This document shows positions 46,166 through 54,642 of a stretch of DNA of 64,000 nt, in pieces (position 1 is the first letter of the stretch; each line of letters opens with the position of its first letter). This stretch comes from Maribacter aestuarii (GTDB lineage Bacteria > Bacteroidota > Bacteroidia > Flavobacteriales > Flavobacteriaceae). The stretch is from assembly GCF_027474845.2 (NCBI RefSeq), contig NZ_CP107031.2, positions 248,001 through 312,000 on the forward strand, given 5' to 3'. The notes beneath the pieces were generated by a model. It was not told the DNA's origin and searched no databases. It saw only the letters and a list, made by a program, of their open reading frames with translations. A program made the position numbers and the translations under genes.

Positions 46166-47317
46166 CTAGTTGTTTATTGCCAAGCCCATTAATTTAAAAA
46201 AATGATTATATACAAAGGGCTTGCCCTTTAACGGATTACCATCCTCTCCTCTCCTGACAAAAACCATATCCCATTCAGGGATTACAAAACACATATTATT
46301 ATGTAGACCACTAGCATAATACAAAGACTTGGGTGCATCCGGCATATGCAAATCCCCATTGGGCATAACACCGTTCACCCACCAGTTGTAACCGTAACAA
46401 CCACGACCATCTACATTATCCCTGTCCGTCTCTGCAACAACATCAGTAAATACTTGGTTTTGTGTAGCTTTATTAATCCAATCCTTAGATAGTAGTTGTT
46501 GCCCGTTCCAATTTCCATTATTAAGGTAAAAATGACCAAAGCGTGCCAGTTGTTCCGCATTTATCATAACCCCGGTACACCCGTTATTAATTGCTATACC
46601 GTTTACTTCTTTTTCCGTTCCCCAGCCGTAGTCTCCCAATCCTATTTTTCTGCCTATGGCATCATCAAAAACCGATTTAAGGGTCCGACCGGTATGTATG
46701 GTCAATAAACGACCGAACATCATTTGCGCCTCGTCCCAATAAGCATACTTTGTACCAGGTGCAAAAAGCGGAGTGTCAATCGCATAAGGAGTCCATGACC
46801 AATCTTCACTTACTTCGTCCCATCGTGTAGCACCTTGAGCGCTATACCCCGAGGTCATACTTGCAAAGTGTTTCAACTGTACATCGGGGTACAACGCAGC
46901 CAGAGCCGTGTCAATCTCCTTGGCAAAAGTTTCTTCGGATAGACTCTGCTTATCTGTTAAAATACCCAATACCGTGCTGGTAAAGGATTTGCTGGAGGAA
47001 TAAATATTATGTTTCTTGTTTATTGAATCACCCCGGTAAATACAGTAGCCTTTGATGGATATGAAAACTTCGTCCAAACCGTCCTCGCCAGATTCCGAAG
47101 CTAAATATTCCAACGCCGCCGTCATTTTTTCATGGTCAACACCAAGTTCCTCAGGCGATTTTTCTACCCAATTTTCTTGAGGAAAAACCATTTCTAACGG
47201 TTCCTTTTCCATTTTACATCCTAAAATTGCAGTAGCTAATAGAAAGGTCCCAATAGGGAAAAGAATGATTTTTCGTATTATTTCCACTTGACAATTCATT
47301 CGAAATAACATATACAT
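46166..47317 (-). CDS. Beta-lactamase-fold serine hydrolase, lipoprotein
   Basis: 383 residues, lipobox AILGC (C34). The class-C/DD-peptidase-type active site is S107-S-S-K110 in IYSSSKSFTS; a Tyr-containing second motif is probably in TKYAYWDEAQ (about 190), and GYNWWVNG and ASGLHNNMCFVIPEWDMVFVRRGED follow. Such proteins are esterases, amidases or peptidases more often than true antibiotic-destroying lactamases. In this setting among esterases and sulfatases a carbohydrate-ester role is possible but unproven. Several in-frame ATGs (47317, 47311, 47299) could start the gene. Confidence 0.82.
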   Translation of the reverse strand: MYMLFRMNCQVEIIRKIILFPIGTFLLATAILGCKMEKEPLEMVFPQENWVEKSPEELGVDHEKMTAALEYLASESGEDGLDEVFISIKGYCIYRGDSINKKHNIYSSSKSFTSTVLGILTDKQSLSEETFAKEIDTALAALYPDVQLKHFASMTSGYSAQGATRWDEVSEDWSWTPYAIDTPLFAPGTKYAYWDEAQMMFGRLLTIHTGRTLKSVFDDAIGRKIGLGDYGWGTEKEVNGIAINNGCTGVMINAEQLARFGHFYLNNGNWNGQQLLSKDWINKATQNQVFTDVVAETDRDNVDGRGCYGYNWWVNGVMPNGDLHMPDAPKSLYYASGLHNNMCFVIPEWDMVFVRRGEDGNPLKGKPFVYNHFFKLMGLAINN

Positions 47318-47578
47318 CCTCTTGATTTAAAGATAAGTCTCATCATAAAAATGTTTGGAATTAGAGACTCAATAATAGTGGAATTTAATGAAAATAAAGC
47401 TCATTCTAAATTTTTAAGCATCTAATACTATTTCCTTCTGACCCACAAATTAAGAAGAGTTGAAATGAAACAAAATAGGCTTATCTTGTTGACTTCAAAA
47501 GAACGAAAATGTGAAACTACAACCTCATATAAAGCTTAGTAATCATTAAATTGACGCTTGTTAAACCTACCTATATCT
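47318..47578. promoter_or_regulatory. Divergent promoter region
   Basis: 261 bp between the - strand hydrolase group and the + strand GH130/sulfatase pair. AT-rich; promoters for both sides must lie here. No operator-like repeat was recognised. Confidence 0.5.
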
Positions 47579-48700
47579 ATGAAAAATCTTATCATTTACT
47601 TCTTTTGTTCCTTTGTACTGCTTTCCTGTAAGGAAGAAAAAAAAATAGATGCCGAATCGTCAGTAGTCTCTAATGATAAATGGATGCTGGGTTTTGAAAA
47701 AACCGAAATCAATCCAATAATGCAATCGGACTCCAGCTTTGTTTTCACTGACCCGGTCTCCAAAAAGAAGGTACAATGGCAAAAAGCCGATGTTTTCAAT
47801 CCTGGGGCCATAGTTCGGAACGATACCGTCTTTCTATTATTTCGTGCGGAAGATAATCCTGATGCCATTTTAGGGCATAGAACTTCACGAATTGGTCTGG
47901 CATACAGCACGGACGGTATTAATTTTGAGAAATATCCTGAACCCGTTCTATTTCCTAGTGATGATGAATTTGCAAAATGGGACCAACCGGGCGGAATTGA
48001 AGACCCTCGAATCGTCGAAACTCCGGATGGAGACTATATTATGCTCTATACCAGTTGGAACAAGGATATTGCCCGTTTGTCATCCGCCACATCCAAAGAT
48101 TTAAAAAATTGGACGAAAGAAGGTCCTGTTTTTGAAAAAGCTTACGATGGTAAATTTTTAGATGTATGGAGTAAATCCGGTTCTATCGTAACCGAATTAA
48201 AGAACGGCAGACTCATTGCGAAAAAAATCAATGGAAAATATCAAATGTACTGGGGTGAACTTTTTGTGAACTTGGCACAAAGTGATGATGGAATTGGTTG
48301 GGAACCCCTATTGGATGAAAATGATGAACTCCTACATGTTTTTAAGCCTACATTGAATGATTTTGATAGTCATCTGACAGAACCTGGTCCACCGGCTCTT
48401 TATACCGAATACGGTATCTTACTTCTGTATAATGGAAAAAACCTGAGCGGAGAAGGAGCAACGACAACGGTGCCCGAAGGAACCTATTGCGGCGGACAAG
48501 TTTTGTTTGATAAAAACGACCCAAGTAAAATGTTGGACCGGTTAGAAACTCCATTCATCTGTCCCAGTTTACCTCATGAAGTTAGCGGACAGTATGCAGC
48601 GGGCACGACATTTATTGAAGGTCTGGTGTATTTTAAGGAAAAGTGGTTTCTTTATTACGGCACTGCAGACTCTATGGTTGGTTTGGCCATAAAAGAGTAA
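47579..48700 (+). CDS. GH130-like lipoprotein (mannoside-active family)
   Basis: 373 residues from the ATG at 47579 (a TTG further upstream is in frame but unnecessary). Lipobox LLSC (C17). Five-bladed propeller motifs of GH130 are present: VFNPGAIVRNDTVFLLFRA, SRIGLAYSTDGINFEKYPEPVL, GGIEDPRIVETPDGDYIMLYT, HLTEPGPPALYTEYGILLLYNG and a closing WFLYYGTADS. The conserved Asp of the GIEDPR block is the usual catalytic acid. GH130 contains cytoplasmic mannoside phosphorylases and exported beta-1,2-mannosidases; a lipidated protein without access to cytoplasmic phosphate pools suggests hydrolysis. It is followed after 15 bp by a sulfatase. Confidence 0.83.
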   Translation: MKNLIIYFFCSFVLLSCKEEKKIDAESSVVSNDKWMLGFEKTEINPIMQSDSSFVFTDPVSKKKVQWQKADVFNPGAIVRNDTVFLLFRAEDNPDAILGHRTSRIGLAYSTDGINFEKYPEPVLFPSDDEFAKWDQPGGIEDPRIVETPDGDYIMLYTSWNKDIARLSSATSKDLKNWTKEGPVFEKAYDGKFLDVWSKSGSIVTELKNGRLIAKKINGKYQMYWGELFVNLAQSDDGIGWEPLLDENDELLHVFKPTLNDFDSHLTEPGPPALYTEYGILLLYNGKNLSGEGATTTVPEGTYCGGQVLFDKNDPSKMLDRLETPFICPSLPHEVSGQYAAGTTFIEGLVYFKEKWFLYYGTADSMVGLAIKE

Positions 48701-48715
48701 GTAATTTTGCCTAAC

Positions 48716-50509
48716 ATGAACTTTACATTTTTAAGAATCATTTTAGTGGGCTGCATTCTGAGCTTCGTTTTCCAATCCTGTAAAGGAAAAGAGGAGCCTA
48801 TGGACACAGCCACAAAGAAAGGTCCAAACGTGGTTCTCATTATGGCCGATGACCAAGGTTGGGGCGATTTGAGTAGCAGTGGCAATACCAATCTCAGCAC
48901 ACCCAATATAGATGCATTGGCAAAAAACGGGGCTTCGTTTGAAAACTTTTATGTTCAACCGGTATGCTCGCCAACTCGGGCGGAACTCCTCACCGGTAGG
49001 CATTTTACGCGTTTAGGAGTTTACGAAACCTCCTCAGGTGGGGAAAGGTTGAATCTAGACGAGACAACGCTAGCGGACGTATTGAAGTCTGCGGGTTATG
49101 CAACGGCAGCCTATGGGAAGTGGCATAATGGCATGCAGCCACCTTATCACCCTAATGCCAGGGGATTTGATGAATTCTACGGTTTTGCTTCAGGGCATTG
49201 GGGAAATTATTTTAGTCCAATGTTGGAGCATAACGGTACAATAGTAAAAGGAAACGGATTTCTAGTTGATGACCTTACGGATAAAGGATTGGCATTTATT
49301 GAAAAGAATAAGGATCAACCTTTTTTTCTTTACCTTCCATACAACACACCGCATAGCCCCATGCAAGTTCCAGATGCTTATTGGGAACGGTTTAAAGACA
49401 AACCGCTGGAAAATTTGTATCATGGTCAGGAGCAAGAAGATTTAAAATTTACCAAAGCGGCATTGGCCATGGTCGAAAATATTGACTTTAATGTTGGTAG
49501 AATCATTTCACAATTACAGGAGTTAAATCTAGAAGAAAACACAATAGTCATATACTTGTCGGACAACGGGCCGAATGGATTTCGGTGGAACGGCGGTATG
49601 CGTGGCAAGAAAGGATGGGTAGATGAGGGAGGAGTTAGAACTCCTTTCTACATCCAATGGAAAGACTCCATCCCTGCTGGAAAGTTGATAAAAGAAATTG
49701 CGAGTGCCATTGACCTACTCCCTACATTGGCAGACATGACGAATGTTGTCTTGCAGACGAAGAAGCCCCTAGACGGAAAGAATCTAAGTCCATTACTATT
49801 TGAAGACAATGTATCGTGGGATGAGCGTCTCGTCTTTAATCATTGGAATGGAAAAACTAGCGTACGCACCCAAAATTACAGATTGGATGATGAAGGACGT
49901 TTATACGATATGACCGAAGATTTAGGTCAAACCAATGATGTTGCCACTGTATATCCTACGATTAAGGATTCTTTGGAAATGGAAAAAACTAATTGGCTTT
50001 TGGAGACCCTATCCATTACAAAAGAAAACGATACTCGTCCTTTTACGGTGGGACACCCAGAATACAAGTACACACAATTACCCGCCCGTGATGGTACACC
50101 AAACGGTGAAATTAAAAGAAGTAACCGTTTTCCCAACGATACTTTTTTCACGAATTGGATAAGTGAAAAAGACTCTATAACCTGGGATATTGATGTTGTG
50201 GCCGACGGCACGTTTGAAGTGGAACTCTATTATGCTTGCCCTCCCGCTTCCGTTGGTTCCATATTGGAATTGAATATGGATAAAAGTAGAATTGCTACTA
50301 TGATAAAAGAGTCCAATGATACCGCACTCACTGGAATGGAGAATGACAGAGTTCCGCGAATGGAATCTTATGTCAAAGAATTTGTGCCTATGAAATTGGG
50401 TAAAATGGTGTTAAAAAAAGGGAAGGGCATTTTAACCCTGAAGGCTTTGGAAATGAATGGAAAAAGTGTTGCTGATGTCCGATTACTTTTGTTCAGAAGG
50501 CTAGATTGA
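48716..50509 (+). CDS. Sulfatase of family S1, lipoprotein, with C-terminal beta-rich extension
   Basis: 597 residues from the ATG at 48716. Lipobox FQSC (C22). NVVLIMADDQGWGD gives the metal-binding aspartates and C84-S-P-T-R the formylglycine signature; GKWHNG and YLSDNGPNGFRWNG follow. The sulfatase proper ends near 430; about 160 more residues (from PFTVGHPEYKYTQLPARDG to the end) look like a beta-sandwich (DVVADGTFEVELYYACPP, GILTLKALEMNG), perhaps a sugar-binding domain. Same transcription unit as the GH130-like gene. Maturation would depend on the FGE encoded at 5876-7018. Substrate unknown. Confidence 0.92.
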   Translation: MNFTFLRIILVGCILSFVFQSCKGKEEPMDTATKKGPNVVLIMADDQGWGDLSSSGNTNLSTPNIDALAKNGASFENFYVQPVCSPTRAELLTGRHFTRLGVYETSSGGERLNLDETTLADVLKSAGYATAAYGKWHNGMQPPYHPNARGFDEFYGFASGHWGNYFSPMLEHNGTIVKGNGFLVDDLTDKGLAFIEKNKDQPFFLYLPYNTPHSPMQVPDAYWERFKDKPLENLYHGQEQEDLKFTKAALAMVENIDFNVGRIISQLQELNLEENTIVIYLSDNGPNGFRWNGGMRGKKGWVDEGGVRTPFYIQWKDSIPAGKLIKEIASAIDLLPTLADMTNVVLQTKKPLDGKNLSPLLFEDNVSWDERLVFNHWNGKTSVRTQNYRLDDEGRLYDMTEDLGQTNDVATVYPTIKDSLEMEKTNWLLETLSITKENDTRPFTVGHPEYKYTQLPARDGTPNGEIKRSNRFPNDTFFTNWISEKDSITWDIDVVADGTFEVELYYACPPASVGSILELNMDKSRIATMIKESNDTALTGMENDRVPRMESYVKEFVPMKLGKMVLKKGKGILTLKALEMNGKSVADVRLLLFRRLD

Positions 50510-50511
50510 CT

Positions 50512-52152
50512 TTAATTGATTTCATATTGAAAAAGTTCACTATCCCTATATCCTATTCTTTCTGCTTTTGCTTCAAAGTGAATGTTGGTGTTTAAGGGCG
50601 CTACATAAATATTCCAAACAGAATCTTTTGGGTGTTTCCAAACAATGGTAGCATCTCTCGTTTTGGAAAACAAGGCTATTGTGGAGTCTTTGACTTCTAG
50701 CTCCAAAGGCCGTATCTGCGGTTGCAGACCATCAGGCATCCATTTATCTATCAATTCGTTTTCGGGAACGCTCCCAAGATCATTGGTTTCCTCCATCCAA
50801 GTGTCCAACAAATTCCTGTAGTGCAAAAGGGTGTCCTGCATTATAGGGAGCAAGGCCAAATTGTTAAGCTCGTAAGGGTCTTCTTTTAAATCATAAAGTT
50901 CTTCCGCAGGTTTGTGAGGATGTAACCATTGGGCTTGATTCTTGTTTAATCCGTTGACGGCATACAAATTTCTTAGCTCCCGCATCATTGGCATTTGTTC
51001 TCTATAGGATACTACAAGCGCGTGACTAATCGTGGTATCAAAATTCTTGATGTACTTGTACCGTTCGGAACGAACTGCGCGCAGGCGATCATAAATTTCA
51101 TCGAAGCGATCTGACGAATGATAAGTATACTTTTTGCTCTTTCTAGTGGCAAAAGTGCCCAATTGTGCCCTTCCCTGCATCACTTTTGGTGGTTCTATAC
51201 CTGCAAGGGAAAGTGCGGTTGGTGCCAAATCAACAAAACTGATCAATCGGTCGTCCTTGGTTCCAGGCCGCTCGTTTCCCGATAATTTAATAATCATAGG
51301 CACTTTAAGACCTGTATCATAAAGTGCTCGCTTATAGCGGGGAAAAGGACCACCATGGTCCCCGTAAAAAAAGATTATGGTTTCCTCGTAAAGACCATCT
51401 GCTTTAAGCTGCGCTAGAACACTACCTATTTGGTCATCCAAACGTTTCAGATTACTATAGTTCACGGCCAAGTCGTGCCGAACAATTTCAGTATCTGGAA
51501 AATAGGGTGGTACTTTTATCTTTGAAGGGTTTACTAACAATGAATCCTTTGCCCTAGCCCATACTTGAGATTCATGGCAAACTGAAAAATTGAAGACCGC
51601 AAAGAACGGTTGTCCGGCCCTCCGTTTTCGCCAATGTCTATTTTTACTACTTTCATCCCAGGCCCCATCAGTTTTTTCAAAATTATAATCCTCTTTAGGG
51701 CCATTGGACGTGTAATATCCTTTTTTGCGGAGATACTCGGTAAACATTTTCACACCCTCGGGTACCATAGGTGAATAGCTGGGGATTCCAATACTTGGCT
51801 GATTTTCACCATTAGCGTAGGCATTGTAAGTGCGCATATTATGTGTTCCCAATGTAGTAGGATACATTCCTGTTATAATAGCGCTTCTAGCAGGTGCACA
51901 AACGGGTACAGGTGAAACGGCATTCGTAAAAAGAATTCCATCCCGTGTTAAAGACTCTAAATGGGGAAGAGATATTGTACTATCCCCGTACATAGGAAAC
52001 CAATCTGGTGACTGATCTTCGGCCACTAACCATATAATGTTGGGGAGCCGAGTGTTGGCTGTACTTTCTTCCTCTTTGTGCTCCGAACAACTTAAAAAAA
52101 GTAGAATTACACCCATTACTAATATACTTTTGTAGCATATGGATGTAGTCAT
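50512..52152 (-). CDS. Sulfatase of family S1, lipoprotein (heparan-sulfamidase-like type)
   Basis: 546 residues from the ATG at 52152; the frame extends four codons to a TTG. Lipobox FLSC (C22). NIIWLVAEDQSPDWFPMYG has Glu-Asp where many sulfatases have Asp-Asp, a feature seen in sulfamidase-like subfamilies. The signature is C85-A-P-A-R, and FFYGDHGGPFPRYKRALYDTGLKVPMI completes the active site. A C-terminal part with RPLELEVKDSTIALFSKTRDATIVW adds about 60 beta-rich residues. Its stop is only 2 bp from the stop of the convergent sulfatase. Specificity cannot be read. Confidence 0.92.
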   Translation of the reverse strand: MTTSICYKSILVMGVILLFLSCSEHKEEESTANTRLPNIIWLVAEDQSPDWFPMYGDSTISLPHLESLTRDGILFTNAVSPVPVCAPARSAIITGMYPTTLGTHNMRTYNAYANGENQPSIGIPSYSPMVPEGVKMFTEYLRKKGYYTSNGPKEDYNFEKTDGAWDESSKNRHWRKRRAGQPFFAVFNFSVCHESQVWARAKDSLLVNPSKIKVPPYFPDTEIVRHDLAVNYSNLKRLDDQIGSVLAQLKADGLYEETIIFFYGDHGGPFPRYKRALYDTGLKVPMIIKLSGNERPGTKDDRLISFVDLAPTALSLAGIEPPKVMQGRAQLGTFATRKSKKYTYHSSDRFDEIYDRLRAVRSERYKYIKNFDTTISHALVVSYREQMPMMRELRNLYAVNGLNKNQAQWLHPHKPAEELYDLKEDPYELNNLALLPIMQDTLLHYRNLLDTWMEETNDLGSVPENELIDKWMPDGLQPQIRPLELEVKDSTIALFSKTRDATIVWKHPKDSVWNIYVAPLNTNIHFEAKAERIGYRDSELFQYEIN

Positions 52153-52204
52153 ACTTTCAAACAATTATTCGTTAAAATAAAAATAGGGACGAAAAGACTG
52201 ATAA

Positions 52205-53050
52205 TTAGTCTAGACTTCTAAGAAATTCTAAACTTTTAGGTACTTGCTCGGTTACCCTAGAAGATTCATCCTCAATGAATATATATTTCATACCAAGCTT
52301 CTTTGCTTCCTGCACCGACCCGGCAACATCCACCTGACCTGATCCAAGTACCACATTATTTTCAACATCGGATTCACCAGTATGACTTATCCCTACACCT
52401 TTTTCACAGTCCTTAAGATGCATCAACTTAAATTCATTCGGATATTTTTTTAACCAAGCCACAGAATCTTCCCCCGGGAGTGCGAACCAATAGATATCCA
52501 TTTCAAAATCGAAAAAATCTGAATTTTTTATGAGATGATCCATCAGGAGTTCATCTTGATATGGTCTGAATTCATAGCCGTGCGGGTGATAGGTCAAGGT
52601 TACTCCGTTTTCAGAAAATAATTTTCCTGCCTTATTGAAGACTTCAATTGCCTTTTCCGTGTCTTCCAGTGTAAAATCAGTACCATTATGTGGGATCCAG
52701 AAACATACCACATATTTAGCTTCGTACGTTTGTGCTCTTTCCAAGACGGTTTCAGGACTGGACTCCAGTTCTTCAAACGGTGCGCTTACGCTAACCATTT
52801 CAAGGTCATTATCCGCTAGCATTTTTTTATATTCCTCCATGCTATAACCATAAGTGCCATCGTTCCCATCCTCCAAATATTTGATGCCCCATGCACTTAT
52901 TTGGGCGAAGGTTCCCGGAACATCTTTCGGGAATTCATTTCTGAGGCTGTAGAGTTGTATTCCTATTTTGGGAATCTCATGATTTGCATCATCACATTGA
53001 ACGAACAGCATGACCAATATTATTAGACAAAGTGTTTTTTTAAAGAACAT
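52205..53050 (-). CDS. Exported sugar-isomerase/epimerase-like TIM-barrel lipoprotein
   Basis: 281 residues; lipobox VQC (C19). The AP-endonuclease-2/xylose-isomerase-like TIM barrel shows IGIQLYSLRNEF, TLTYHPHGYEFRPY, FEMDIYWFALPG, LMHLKDCEKG and YIFIEDESS; His, Glu and Asp residues in these strands are the usual metal ligands. Cytoplasmic relatives isomerise sugars, but export excludes sugar phosphates as likely substrates. Related proteins act as lyases or isomerases on 3-keto-sugars in glycan breakdown. It is a tandem paralogue of the next upstream gene (17-bp gap). Confidence 0.82.
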   Translation of the reverse strand: MFFKKTLCLIILVMLFVQCDDANHEIPKIGIQLYSLRNEFPKDVPGTFAQISAWGIKYLEDGNDGTYGYSMEEYKKMLADNDLEMVSVSAPFEELESSPETVLERAQTYEAKYVVCFWIPHNGTDFTLEDTEKAIEVFNKAGKLFSENGVTLTYHPHGYEFRPYQDELLMDHLIKNSDFFDFEMDIYWFALPGEDSVAWLKKYPNEFKLMHLKDCEKGVGISHTGESDVENNVVLGSGQVDVAGSVQEAKKLGMKYIFIEDESSRVTEQVPKSLEFLRSLD

Positions 53051-53067
53051 GGGTAAATACTTTACAA

Positions 53068-53889
53068 TTACTTTAAACTTTCTAGATAAGCCAAGCTTTG
53101 TGGAACTTGTTCCAGGACCCTAGAGGATTCGTCCTCTATGAACATATATTCAATACCTAATTTTTTAGCTTCGGCAACTACCCCAGCGATATCAACCTGA
53201 CCCGTACCCAAGACAACATTAGTTTCGACATCTTCATGACCCGAATTGTTCCCTTTAATACCTTTCTGCATATCCTTTAAATGCAGCAGGGTGAATTTGG
53301 AAGGATATTTCTTCATTAAGGCCAGAGGGTCTGCCCCACCGTGTTTTGCCCAATATACGTCCAATTCAAAAGTGAAGTCAGTTGCATTCTTGGCCATATA
53401 ATCAAATAGGGTTCCATCCTCATAGGGTCTAAATTCATAACCGTGGGGATGATACGCCAATGTAAGTCCGTTTTCCCCTAAAAGCCTTCCCGCTTCATTG
53501 AAAACTTCAGTAGCGTGTTTGGTTTCTTCCAAATCAAACTTGTTATCGTCATGGGGTATCCAAGCGCACATGACATACTTAGCACCGAAATCCTTTGCAT
53601 TTTGGACCACTTTTTCCGGATTGTTTTCCAAATCCTCAAAACTTGCACCAACACTTACTACATCCAAATTATTTTCTGAAAGTAATTCAGTAAAATCTTT
53701 ATTTGTCAATCCATAGGTTCCCCCTCCCTCGATTTTTGTAATACCCCAATCCTTTATTATTTTAAGGGTTTCGGGAACATTCTCTTTAAACTGATTCCTT
53801 AAACTGTACAATTGCAATCCCACCTCTTGAGCGGATAAGAATCCACAGCACAAAACCACGAATAGAATACATACTAGTTTCTTCATCAT
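53068..53889 (-). CDS. Exported sugar-isomerase/epimerase-like TIM-barrel protein (tandem paralogue)
   Basis: 273 residues with a cleavable Sec signal (VLCCGFLSAQ) instead of a clear lipobox. It shares long blocks with the downstream paralogue: LQLYSLRNQF, AYHPHGYEFRPYEDG, HLKDMQKG, NVVLGTGQVDIAG and FIEDESSRV-EQVP. The metal-site residues are conserved in both. Different export signals suggest one soluble periplasmic and one membrane-bound form. It stands 31 bp downstream of the gluconate-dehydrogenase-subunit-3-like gene, in one operon with the GMC enzyme, pointing to action on an oxidised sugar. Confidence 0.84.
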   Translation of the reverse strand: MMKKLVCILFVVLCCGFLSAQEVGLQLYSLRNQFKENVPETLKIIKDWGITKIEGGGTYGLTNKDFTELLSENNLDVVSVGASFEDLENNPEKVVQNAKDFGAKYVMCAWIPHDDNKFDLEETKHATEVFNEAGRLLGENGLTLAYHPHGYEFRPYEDGTLFDYMAKNATDFTFELDVYWAKHGGADPLALMKKYPSKFTLLHLKDMQKGIKGNNSGHEDVETNVVLGTGQVDIAGVVAEAKKLGIEYMFIEDESSRVLEQVPQSLAYLESLK

Positions 53890-53920
53890 TTATTAATTTT
53901 AATCAGCTTTTATATTAAAT

Positions 53921-54640
53921 TTAGGTCAGCAGATTTCCCTGTTCATCCCATTCCGCAATAATCCCTCGCTTGCTTTGATCAACACATTTGGCTATCCATT
54001 CCGGGTCATAGGCAACGCCATGCTGATCCAAAACATCCTGTGGTACGCCGTCCCAAACATTTGGCATGTTTCCTTTGTAACCCAAATCTTCTATACCAAC
54101 TTTTGAAGTATAGTATCCGGTCATTGTCAAACCCCTCATCAAATAGAAAAATTGAATTTCAAGCGGTTGCTCATCCAAGGGTATTTCGGTATCATGATAG
54201 CAAATGGTGTCCAATATTTGTTTTTGTTGTTCTAGCGTAGCAGTTTTAAACTCCGTACCAAACTCCGTATTGCTCATATGGTCCAACCACATGAGCCCAC
54301 CCAATAAAGTCGTTTGCATCTCTGGGATATCCTTTCCCATAAACTCTATGAATTCCGGTACGTCTGCTTCTAACGGACCGCCATGTGGTTCCTTTGGAGG
54401 TAGAATTACGGTGCTAAGAACACCAATGGTTTCTAGTTCATGTTCATTGAACAATTGTTCAGCGTTCAGTTTTTCTATGCGCTCCAATTCTTCCGGGGTT
54501 CTTCCAAAGTATTTGGTATCCCCAGAGGTAATTAATTCCTCGTTGGGTGTTTTATCCTCGGTTTTACAACCATGGAAAGCCAATGCCGATGCACCTGCTC
54601 CTAGAATCATGGTTTGTATACTCTTTCTCCTGTCCATCAT
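53921..54640 (-). CDS. Gluconate 2-dehydrogenase subunit 3-like protein
   Basis: 239 residues from the ATG at 54640, two bases past the GMC gene stop (the frame runs further upstream inside that gene, but only with a TTG). MMDRRKSIQTMILGAGASALAFHGC combines a twin-arginine-like start with a possible lipobox (AFHGC). LNAEQLFNEHELETIGVLSTVILPPKEPHGG and FYLMRGLTMTGYYTSKVGIEDLGYKG are typical of the family. This small subunit carries the export signal for a GMC flavoprotein partner. Direct downstream position of the GMC gene supports a complex in the periplasm. Confidence 0.88.
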   Translation of the reverse strand: MMDRRKSIQTMILGAGASALAFHGCKTEDKTPNEELITSGDTKYFGRTPEELERIEKLNAEQLFNEHELETIGVLSTVILPPKEPHGGPLEADVPEFIEFMGKDIPEMQTTLLGGLMWLDHMSNTEFGTEFKTATLEQQKQILDTICYHDTEIPLDEQPLEIQFFYLMRGLTMTGYYTSKVGIEDLGYKGNMPNVWDGVPQDVLDQHGVAYDPEWIAKCVDQSKRGIIAEWDEQGNLLT

Positions 54641-54642
54641 AT

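Noticed and set aside
46166..47317. Antibiotic-resistance beta-lactamase
   Set aside because: The SxxK serine-hydrolase fold covers many esterases and peptidases; nothing here indicates resistance.
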